A stretch of DNA of 64,000 nucleotides from an uncultured Coriobacteriaceae bacterium (GTDB taxonomy: Bacteria > Actinomycetota > Coriobacteriia > Coriobacteriales > Atopobiaceae): contig CADAUA010000005.1 of the NCBI GenBank assembly GCA_902791035.1, forward strand, positions 62,001-126,000, in the 5' to 3' direction. This document shows, piece by piece, positions 25,035 through 32,037 of the stretch. Position 1 is the stretch's first letter, and every line of letters begins with the position of its first letter. The notes beneath the pieces are model-generated. The model did not search any database, was not told where the DNA came from, and saw nothing but the letters and a program-made list of their open reading frames with translations. Both the position numbers and the translations under genes were made by a program.

Positions 25035-25937
25035 ATGAAGCAGGTGGACATCAAGGGCATCATCGTTCCCATCGTCACCCCGTTCCGCGCGGACGAGACG
25101 GTCAACGTGCCCGAGCTCCGTCGCCAGGTGGAGCGCCAGATCGAGGCCGGGATCCACGCCATCTTCGCCTTTGGCACCAACGGCGAGGGCTACATCTTGG
25201 ACGCCGACGACAAGTACCTGGTGCTGGCGACCATCATCGACCAGGTGGCGGGCCGCGTGCCCGTGTACGCCGGCACCGGCTGCATCTCCACGCGCGAGAC
25301 CATCGAGCAGTGCGAGATGGCAGAGGACCTGGGCGCGGACGTGCTCTCCGTGATTACGCCCTCCTTCGCCAAGGCCTCCCAGGCCGAGCTCCAGGCCCAC
25401 TACGAGGCCGTGGCCGCAGCCGTGCCCGACATGCCCATCGTGCTCTACAACATCCCGGCCCGCACCGGCAACGCCCTCGCGCCGGAGACCGTGGCCGCCC
25501 TGGCCGACGTGCCCAACATCGTGGGCGCCAAGGACTCCTCCGGCGACTGGGACAACCTCAAGGCATACATCGACCTCACGGCCGACAAGGACTTCGCGGT
25601 CCTCTCCGGCAACGACGCCCTTATCCTCAAGGCCCTGCAGCATGGTGCCGCGGGCTCCATCGCGGGCTGCGCCAACGTATACCCAAAGAATATGGTGGGC
25701 ATCTACGAGAACTTCGTGGCCGGCAACCTCGAGGCCGCCGAGGCCTGCCAGGGCAACGTGGCCAACCTCCGCTCCTGCTTCAAGTACGGCAACCCCAACA
25801 CCATCGTGAAGACCGCCGTCAACCTGCTGGGCTACCCGGTGGGCAAGTGCCGTGCGCCCTTCAACCAGGTGCCCGAGGAGGGCATCGAGGCCCTCAAGCA
25901 GGTGCTGGCTGCCGACGCCGAGAGGGGCGTGTGCTAG
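25035..25937 (+). CDS. DHDPS/N-acetylneuraminate-lyase family aldolase
   Basis: A 300-residue class I aldolase of the DapA superfamily. The Schiff-base Lys166 is in VGAKDSSGD, the catalytic Tyr138 in LYNIPARTG, and the carboxylate-binding loop is FGTNGE (46-51; GTTGE in true DapA). Members cleave or form 2-oxo acids with pyruvate. In a sugar-acid locus a 2-keto-3-deoxy acid lyase fits better than lysine synthesis. The start ATG at 25035 has TGGAGGAAGGAAGG. Its stop touches the PdxA2-type start with no gap. Neuraminate lyase is an alternative given the BNR and YhcH-type genes nearby. Confidence 0.88.
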   Translation: MKQVDIKGIIVPIVTPFRADETVNVPELRRQVERQIEAGIHAIFAFGTNGEGYILDADDKYLVLATIIDQVAGRVPVYAGTGCISTRETIEQCEMAEDLGADVLSVITPSFAKASQAELQAHYEAVAAAVPDMPIVLYNIPARTGNALAPETVAALADVPNIVGAKDSSGDWDNLKAYIDLTADKDFAVLSGNDALILKALQHGAAGSIAGCANVYPKNMVGIYENFVAGNLEAAEACQGNVANLRSCFKYGNPNTIVKTAVNLLGYPVGKCRAPFNQVPEEGIEALKQVLAADAERGVC

Positions 25938-27005
25938 ATGGCCCAGACCACGTACAAGCCCATCGTGGGCATCTCCATGGGCGACCCGGCCGGTAACGGC
26001 CCCGAGATCACCGTCAAGGCCCTCTCCAATCCGGCGCTCTACGACCGCTGCCGTCCCATCGTGGTGGGCGACTGGAAGATGCTGGAGCAGGCCAAGGGCT
26101 TCGTGAACCACCCCGAGGTGGCCATCAACCCGGTGGGATCGGTGGCCGAGGCCAAGTTCGAGCCCGGCACCATCGACGTCTACCAGCTGGACCTGATCGA
26201 GGACGTGTCCGCCTTCAAGCTGGCCACCGTGTCTGCCGAGGGCGGAAACGCCGCCTTCCAGTCCGTCAAGAGGCTCATAGAGCTCGCCATGGCGGGCGAG
26301 GTGGACGCCACGGTGACGAACGCCCTCAACAAGGAGGCCATGAACCTGGCGCTTGCGCCCCAGGGCATGCACTTCGACGGCCACACGGAGATCTACGCCA
26401 CCTACACGGGCTGCAAGAAGTACGCCATGATGCTGGCTCACCACGACTTCCGCGTGGTGCACGTGTCCACCCACGTGAGCCTGCGCGAGGCCTGCGACCG
26501 CGTGAAGACCCCGCGCGTGCTGGAGTGCATCGAGCTGGCCAACCAGGCCTGCCTGGACCTGGGCATCCAGAACCCCCGCGTGGCCGTGGCCGGCCTCAAC
26601 CCCCACTGCGGCGAGAACGGCCTCTTTGGGCGTGAGGAGATCGACGAGATTGCCCCCGCCATCGAGATCGCCAAGTCCCGCGGCATCAACGCCATCGGCC
26701 CCATCCCGCCCGACTCGGTCTTCTCCGAGATGAACGGCGGCTGGTACGACATTACTGTGGTGATGTACCACGACCAGGGCCACATCCCCACCAAGGTGCT
26801 GGGCTTCGTGATCGACCGCGCCACCAACCAGTGGAAGGCCGTGGAGGGCGTGAACATCACCCTGGGCCTGCCCATCATCCGCACCTCCGTGGACCACGGC
26901 ACGGGCTTCGCCAACGTGGGCAAGGGCACGTCCAACGAGCTCAGCCTCGTGAACGCCATCGATTACGCGTTGCGCATGGCAGCTGGTAGGAAGGGCCGCC
27001 TGTAG
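25938..27005 (+). CDS. pdxA2: PdxA2-type 4-phosphate-acid dehydrogenase (decarboxylating)
   Basis: A 355-residue NAD-dependent enzyme of the PdxA family. The N-terminal GDPAGNGPE motif (about 15-23) and the three metal-binding histidines are present: His179 in VSTHVSL, His223 in LNPHCGE and His278 in MYHDQGH. The PdxA2 branch oxidises and decarboxylates 4-phospho-threonate or -erythronate to DHAP and CO2 and partners DUF1537 kinases. Its location between such a kinase and hydrolases, with no vitamin B6 genes, supports this over pyridoxal synthesis. The ATG at 25938 directly follows the aldolase stop. Confidence 0.88.
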   Translation: MAQTTYKPIVGISMGDPAGNGPEITVKALSNPALYDRCRPIVVGDWKMLEQAKGFVNHPEVAINPVGSVAEAKFEPGTIDVYQLDLIEDVSAFKLATVSAEGGNAAFQSVKRLIELAMAGEVDATVTNALNKEAMNLALAPQGMHFDGHTEIYATYTGCKKYAMMLAHHDFRVVHVSTHVSLREACDRVKTPRVLECIELANQACLDLGIQNPRVAVAGLNPHCGENGLFGREEIDEIAPAIEIAKSRGINAIGPIPPDSVFSEMNGGWYDITVVMYHDQGHIPTKVLGFVIDRATNQWKAVEGVNITLGLPIIRTSVDHGTGFANVGKGTSNELSLVNAIDYALRMAAGRKGRL

Positions 27006-27059
27006 GCCCCATGGCTTGATGGGGCTCAGGGACAGGGAGAAGACAAGGAGCAGGGAGCC

Positions 27060-28694
27060 ATGGCCGAGGAGTTCGAGGATATCTACTACTACGTTGCCGC
27101 GACCGTCGGGGCGGCATATGTCCATACCGTCTTCCTGTGCGTTCCGGATGAGTTCGCCCGCACCAAGCAGGACGCCCAGGACTTCGCCTCGTGCCATGGC
27201 TGGATCGAGCAGGCCGAGCGGGACTCTAGCATCCTCATCGTCCCCCTCGCGCCCGAGGGTTGGGCCAAGCAGCCCACAAGCCATCTCATGAGCCTCTTCA
27301 AGAAGTACGCCACGGCCTTCTTTGCCCCTTCTGGCGTGGCCATCCCGGGACGCGGGCTGCCGGGCCAGCTCTGGCTGTGGGAGCCCATGGTCTATGTGGC
27401 AGGCTACGGCGAGGGGGCCACCTATGCCGCGGATGTGCTCGTGGCCGAGCCCGGCTTTGCGGCTGCCACCGTCCTTGTCGGTGGCCGGGCGAGCTCCCTG
27501 GAGGCCGCCGACCGCGAGACCTCCTGCTGGGTGGTGCCCCAGCACTCCGACGCCTACCACAAGGTCAACCGGGAGGTGCCCGTGGCGGCTTGGCTGGTGG
27601 GGGAGGACGACGACGGGGGAGCCCTGCGCGGGTACCTGGCACAGGTCGACCAGGCGACCGCCCACTCGACGGTCACGTATCAGGGTCGTGAGATAGAGGT
27701 TGCCGAGAACCCGACGGAGCCTGCCTGGCACATCTGGAGCACCCCTGATCTTGCTCTCGACGACCCCGCCATCGCACGGATCGCGGTCCAGGAGTTCTTC
27801 TCGCGCGTGTATCGCTGGAAGGGCGGGCCCGACGGTACCCTCAAGGTCCACACGTCCAAGGCAGAGTTCCTGGGCGGGGCCTTCTACAAGCACGGGACCA
27901 TCCACGAGGGGGGATTGGACTACCCCTACGCCGTGCACCTGCCGGCTGGTCTCGGTCGTGGGGACGTGAGGGGCCTGCCGCTCGTGCTCTCCATCCATGG
28001 GCGCGGTGAGGGCATCTGGTCCTACGCGGAGAAGAACGGCTGGGAGGCCCTGGCCGACGAGACCCGCGCGTTCGTCACCGTGAGCCCGGACTCGCTCTAC
28101 GAGATCTGGGTGGGCAAGCGTGACATGCACGCCCTCGAGCTCCTGGTCAAGCAGGTGCTTGCGGACTTCGAGCTGGACCCCGAGCGCGTCTATGTGACGG
28201 GCTTCTCCAACGGCGGCATGATGACCTACCAGGCCTCCACGACGATGCCCCAGCTCTTTGCGGCGGCCTCGCCATGGAACTCCCCGGCGGGGAATGCGGG
28301 CCTGCCCGGCTTTGCGGAATACTTCGTCAACCCCGACTTCGCGAGCCTGGGCTGCGAGATGCCCCTCTGGGCCTTCTATGGCGACCGAGACACCAAGATT
28401 CCCTACGACGAGGGGGCCTTCCTTTCGGACGGCTTCTTTGCCTGCAACGGTACCAGCCGCGAGCAGCGCCTCGAGCTTGACCCCGTCGCGGCCTTCCCGG
28501 AGGCGCGGGGCTACAGGGAGTCCGAGCGCATGCTCTCGTGGGCCTGGAGGAATGCCCAGGGCAGCACCCGCATCGGCCTCACGCTGGTGCGCGACGTGCC
28601 CCATGGCTCCATCTGGGACGAGGCGAGGGCTGCCTGGGAGTTCATGAGCCGCTTCCGGCGGCCCGCCGGCTCCAAGAGGGTCGTGGAGCTCTAA
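27060..28694 (+). CDS. Two-domain alpha/beta-hydrolase, paralogue 3
   Basis: A 544-residue protein, more distant from paralogues 1 and 2. The C-terminal half has LVLSIHGRGEG (about 308-318) and the nucleophile elbow TGFSNGGMM with Ser383, plus a late His in RDVPHGSIWD, so it looks active. The N-terminal half has an alpha/beta-hydrolase-like pattern with elbow AGYGEGA (about 114-120), where the Ser position is Gly. No signal peptide. The start ATG at 27060 has AAGGAGCAGGGAG upstream. It sits between the PdxA2-type and MFS genes; a hairpin with TTT follows. Confidence 0.78.
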   Translation: MAEEFEDIYYYVAATVGAAYVHTVFLCVPDEFARTKQDAQDFASCHGWIEQAERDSSILIVPLAPEGWAKQPTSHLMSLFKKYATAFFAPSGVAIPGRGLPGQLWLWEPMVYVAGYGEGATYAADVLVAEPGFAAATVLVGGRASSLEAADRETSCWVVPQHSDAYHKVNREVPVAAWLVGEDDDGGALRGYLAQVDQATAHSTVTYQGREIEVAENPTEPAWHIWSTPDLALDDPAIARIAVQEFFSRVYRWKGGPDGTLKVHTSKAEFLGGAFYKHGTIHEGGLDYPYAVHLPAGLGRGDVRGLPLVLSIHGRGEGIWSYAEKNGWEALADETRAFVTVSPDSLYEIWVGKRDMHALELLVKQVLADFELDPERVYVTGFSNGGMMTYQASTTMPQLFAAASPWNSPAGNAGLPGFAEYFVNPDFASLGCEMPLWAFYGDRDTKIPYDEGAFLSDGFFACNGTSREQRLELDPVAAFPEARGYRESERMLSWAWRNAQGSTRIGLTLVRDVPHGSIWDEARAAWEFMSRFRRPAGSKRVVEL

Positions 28695-28721
28695 GTCCCA
28701 GCTCTTCAAAGCGGTGAGCAT

Positions 28722-28758
28722 GGTCGCCAGCCCGCAGTGCCAGGGACTGGCGACCTTT
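28722..28758 (+). terminator. Hairpin with short T-run before the MFS gene
   Basis: GGTCGCCAG (28722-28730) pairs with CTGGCGACC (28747-28755), followed by TTTGACTT. It is a candidate partial terminator inside the locus, 10-20 bases before the next start. Confidence 0.5.
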
Positions 28759-28775
28759 GACTTCTGGAGGTCTGT

Positions 28776-29996
28776 GTGGTGCAAAAGAGGAAGCTTCCGG
28801 TCCGCCACCTCATGGTGCTTGTCGCCATGTGCTCCCTGGGCATGGCAGGCCTTGGCATCTTCTACAAGGTGCAGGGCATCTTCTTCGTGCCCATGGCCGA
28901 GGAGCTTGGCTGCGGGCGCGGAGCGGTGAGCGTGATGCTGACCATCGTGAGCCTCACAGGCGCAGCCACCGGCATGGTCGTGAACCGTCTGTTGGACCGC
29001 TGGCCGCTCAGGGCTGTCATCCTGCTAGGGGCGACCATGTGCGTGGTGCCGACGGGCTTGAACTCCCTCTGTCACAGCCTGCCTCCCCTGTACGTCCTGA
29101 GCGCCGTGTGCGGGGTGGGGGTGGGCATCATCAGCTCGGTGCTCCTGACGACGGTCATTGGCCGGTGGTTCGTCGAGGGTAGGTCGCTGGCGACCGGCAT
29201 CGTCTTTGGGTCGACGGGCATCGCCGGCGCGGTCTTCTCGCCTGTGGTCTCCGCCATCATAGAGGGGCGGGGCTGGCGTGTGGGCTATCTGGTGTCGGCC
29301 GCCCTCATCGCGGCGTTCTGCCTGCCAGCCGTGGTGCTGCCCATCACCCTCTCACCTGAGGAGGCCGGCCTCGCGCCCTTGGGCGGCAAGGCGTCTGCGG
29401 CAGGGAGGACCGCGCACGAGGCCCATACGGTGCCAGGTGCCCTGCCATTGGCGCTCGTCCTCTCCTTCCTCTGCATGTTCGTGAACCCCATCACGCACCA
29501 TTTCCCTGGTCTTGCGGACTCGCTCGGCCTGCCAGCCAGCGTCGGGGCCCTCATGATCTCGTCCTGCATGGTGGTAAACAGCTTCGGGAAGGTGGCGCTC
29601 GGCGCGATGTCAGACCGCTTTTCCCCGCTGGCCTCGCTCGAGGTGGACCTGGGCCTTACCCTCCTCGGCGTGCTGGGCCTCCTCCTCGTCCCGACGGAGC
29701 CCATGGTCTACGTGTCGTCCGGGCTCGTGGGAGCCAACTTCGCCTTTGTCACGGTCGGCCTGGCGACGGTCGTGCTGGGGGTCTTTGGGGAGGAGCGCTA
29801 TGGGGAGGTGTACCCGCTTGTCAACCTGGCGGGGGCCATCGGGTCTGCCCTTGGGGCCACCCTCATAGGGGTCTTCTATGACGTCAGCGGAGACTACCGA
29901 CTGGCCTTCGTCGTGCTCTCCACCATGTTGGCGGCATGCATGCTCATCGTCGCATATCTCCTTGGGCGGCCAAAGGAAGAGACGTTTCAAAAGTAG
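28776..29996 (+). CDS. Major facilitator superfamily transporter
   Basis: A 406-residue membrane protein with 12 hydrophobic segments. The MFS pattern is visible in VNRLLDRWPLRAVILLGA after the second segment and SDRFSPLASLEVDLG in the second half. The overall look is of the oxalate/formate- or monocarboxylate-type OFA branch, but cargo cannot be set. GGAGG at 28766-28770 serves either GTG 28776 or GTG 28779; I give the first. It lies within the acid-sugar locus and may import substrate or export a product. Confidence 0.88.
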   Translation: MVQKRKLPVRHLMVLVAMCSLGMAGLGIFYKVQGIFFVPMAEELGCGRGAVSVMLTIVSLTGAATGMVVNRLLDRWPLRAVILLGATMCVVPTGLNSLCHSLPPLYVLSAVCGVGVGIISSVLLTTVIGRWFVEGRSLATGIVFGSTGIAGAVFSPVVSAIIEGRGWRVGYLVSAALIAAFCLPAVVLPITLSPEEAGLAPLGGKASAAGRTAHEAHTVPGALPLALVLSFLCMFVNPITHHFPGLADSLGLPASVGALMISSCMVVNSFGKVALGAMSDRFSPLASLEVDLGLTLLGVLGLLLVPTEPMVYVSSGLVGANFAFVTVGLATVVLGVFGEERYGEVYPLVNLAGAIGSALGATLIGVFYDVSGDYRLAFVVLSTMLAACMLIVAYLLGRPKEETFQK

Positions 29997-30112
29997 ACGG
30001 GACGACGGCCACAGGAAGCTTGTTGGCTCCTTGGGCCACGGCGCACTATGGTGTGGAAGGCTGGCCGGCATGCACGTGGCCACGCGAAACCTGGCGAGGT
30101 AAGGAAGGTCAT

Positions 30113-31294
30113 ATGCCCATCATGGAACTGCCCGGGCTCACTCCCGATGGCCAAATCTATTATGACCCTGAGATGAAGGTCACCGAGGCCATGCTGTCTC
30201 CGGGCCCCTGGGCCACCCACCATGGCCCCGGCCTGTTGGAGACTCCGGCCGGCACCCTGCTCTGCTGCTGGTTCGCCGGCACCTACGAGGGCGACACGGA
30301 CATCAACATCGTGGTGTCCCGTCTGCCCAAGGGTGCCACGCAGTGGGAGGAGCCCCGCTACATCTCCACGGACAACGACCACTCCGACCAGAACCCATCG
30401 CTCTTCCTCAACCCCGAGAACGGCGAGATCTGGTGTCTCTACACCTCCCAGCTGGGCCGCCAGCCGGGCAAGGACAACATGCAGTACACCTCGCAGATCA
30501 AGCGCCAGGTCTCGACCGACGACGGCCTCACCTGGTCCGAGCCCGAGGTCATACTCCCGGAGGAGGGCACCTTCGCCCGCCAGCCCATCCAGGTCCTCTC
30601 CAACGGCCGCTGGATCTACGGCCTGTGGCTCTGCACCGACTCCGCGAGCGGTCTGGCCGGCGACCCCTCCGCCTTCGCCGTGTCCGACGACAAGGGCGCC
30701 ACGTGGCGCCGCGTTGACGTGCCCAACTCCTCTGGCCGCGTGCACCCCTCCGTCGCCGAGCTGGAGCCCGGCCACGTGGTCTGCTTCATGCGCTCGCGCG
30801 AGGCCGACTGGATCTACCGCTCCGAGTCCTTTGACTACGGCGACACCTGGACCGAGCCTGCGAAGACCGTCCTGCCCAACAACAACTCGGGCATCGGCGT
30901 GATCAAGCTCCAGAGCGGCCGTGTGGCCATCGTGTACAACCACAGCTCCGCGCCCCAGACCTACGGCAAGAAGGGCGCCTGGCCGGGGCTGCGCTGCCCC
31001 GTGAACATCGCCCTCACCGAGGACGGCGGCAAGACCTTCCCGCTGATCCGCCAGGTCGAGCGCGGCGAGGGCTACGTGGGCGACGAGAACCGCTTCAACA
31101 ACCGCCAGTACGAGTACCCCTGCATCATGCAGTCGGCCGACGGCATGATCCACATCGCCTACGCCTACCAGACCCGTCGCGGCGTCAAGTGGGTGTGCCT
31201 CTCCGAGGACGACGTGATCGGCGGCAAGCGCGGCGAGAGCACCTACAACCCCACCTCCGGTGACGTGGGCGCCCACCCCGTGGCCAGTAAGTAG
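30113..31294 (+). CDS. BNR/sialidase-like (exo-alpha-sialidase family) protein
   Basis: A 393-residue six-bladed beta-propeller-type protein without signal peptide. It shows Asp-box repeats STDDGLTW (about 134-141), SDDKGATW, SFDYGDTW and TEDGGKTF. The N-terminal HHGPGLLETPAGTLLCCWFAGT (written here in part) is typical of the BNR_2 branch. Many members of this branch are not sialidases, and the cytoplasmic location here argues for intracellular glycoside or ester processing. The start ATG at 30113 has AAGGAAGG. A YhcH/EbgC-type gene follows after a G/C hairpin, which often accompanies sugar-acid or sialic-acid genes. Confidence 0.8.
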   Translation: MPIMELPGLTPDGQIYYDPEMKVTEAMLSPGPWATHHGPGLLETPAGTLLCCWFAGTYEGDTDINIVVSRLPKGATQWEEPRYISTDNDHSDQNPSLFLNPENGEIWCLYTSQLGRQPGKDNMQYTSQIKRQVSTDDGLTWSEPEVILPEEGTFARQPIQVLSNGRWIYGLWLCTDSASGLAGDPSAFAVSDDKGATWRRVDVPNSSGRVHPSVAELEPGHVVCFMRSREADWIYRSESFDYGDTWTEPAKTVLPNNNSGIGVIKLQSGRVAIVYNHSSAPQTYGKKGAWPGLRCPVNIALTEDGGKTFPLIRQVERGEGYVGDENRFNNRQYEYPCIMQSADGMIHIAYAYQTRRGVKWVCLSEDDVIGGKRGESTYNPTSGDVGAHPVASK

Positions 31295-31311
31295 CATATA
31301 GGTGGCAAAGG

Positions 31312-31342
31312 GGCGGTGGGGGCGCAGCGCGTCCCCACCGCC
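31312..31342 (+). terminator. G/C hairpin after the BNR gene
   Basis: GGCGGTGGGG (31312-31321) pairs with CCCCACCGCC (31333-31342). No T-run follows; it is probably an intercistronic hairpin. Confidence 0.4.
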
Positions 31343-31381
31343 TGCGTGTGGTCGGCACGACCAACGGGAAAGGTGGAAGCG

Positions 31382-31870
31382 ATGATCTACGACGGCATCT
31401 CCGCCATCGGGCGCTACCGGGGGCTGGCCAAGGGGCTCGACGTCCTTATCGACTGGCTTGGCGAGCACGACGACTGGCGCGACCTGCCCACCGGCAGGAA
31501 CGAGATCTGCGGCAGCAAGGTCTTTGCCAACGTGCAGGACGCCACCACCCGCACCGCGGGCAGCGCCCACTACGAGGTGCACCGTCGCTACATCGACGTG
31601 CAGGTGGACCTGGTGGGCTGCGAGGCCTTCCGCGTGACGCCGGGCGCCACGGTGCCACTCGAGGACTTCGACGAGGCCCGCGACTACCAGAAGGTGGACG
31701 CCGCGCCCCAGAACGGCGACGAGATCGAGGGGACGCTGGCCAAGGGCCACTTCGCGGCCTTCTTTCCGGGCGAGCCCCACATGCCCAACCTCGTGTGCAC
31801 CGCGGCCGAGCCCTATCCCATCCACAAGATCTGCTTCAAGGTCCTCGCCGACGAGTTCTGGGAGGACTAG
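31382..31870 (+). CDS. YhcH/YjgK/YiaL (EbgC-like, DUF386) family protein
   Basis: A 162-residue cupin-like protein. Family marks are the NEICGSKVFANVQD stretch, EVHRRYIDVQVDLVG (written in part) with conserved His, and the late FFPGEPHMPN metal-site region. Relatives are found with sialic-acid, beta-galactoside and sugar-acid catabolic genes and are thought to act on sugar anomers. The ATG at 31382 is preceded by GGGAAAGGTGGA. It is the last gene of the locus and is followed by palindrome copy 2. Confidence 0.9.
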   Translation: MIYDGISAIGRYRGLAKGLDVLIDWLGEHDDWRDLPTGRNEICGSKVFANVQDATTRTAGSAHYEVHRRYIDVQVDLVGCEAFRVTPGATVPLEDFDEARDYQKVDAAPQNGDEIEGTLAKGHFAAFFPGEPHMPNLVCTAAEPYPIHKICFKVLADEFWED

Positions 31871-31877
31871 CCTGCAA

Positions 31878-31908
31878 TGTCACAAAAGTGTCAGTCACTT
31901 TTGTGACA
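31878..31908. repeat. 31-base perfect palindrome, copy 2
   Basis: Arms TGTCACAAAAGTG and CACTTTTGTGACA are exact reverse complements around TCAGT. Compared with copy 1, base 4 of the left arm is C instead of G and its partner on the right arm is G instead of C, so pairing is kept. Confidence 0.85.
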
Positions 31909-32037
31909 GCCGTGGGTAAGATGAGATTCGTCATGTAGGCACGTCCGACATGGCAGCCTTGGTGAGCCCTTGCCCCTCCTGGGGAATTATGATCGGGCAT
32001 CAATCTGTCGGGCGTAACCCAACCAGGAGGGAAAGAC

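Noticed and set aside
24960-28808. Open frame of 1282 codons on the minus strand
   Set aside because: It runs antisense through the aldolase, PdxA2-type and hydrolase genes, is rich in His/Val/Gly/Leu as high-GC shadow frames are, and has no recognisable domain.
30113-31870. Sialic-acid catabolic cluster
   Set aside because: BNR-type, aldolase and YhcH-type genes would fit, but NanK, NanE and NagB are absent and the kinase and PdxA2-type genes point to acid sugars; kept only as an alternative.
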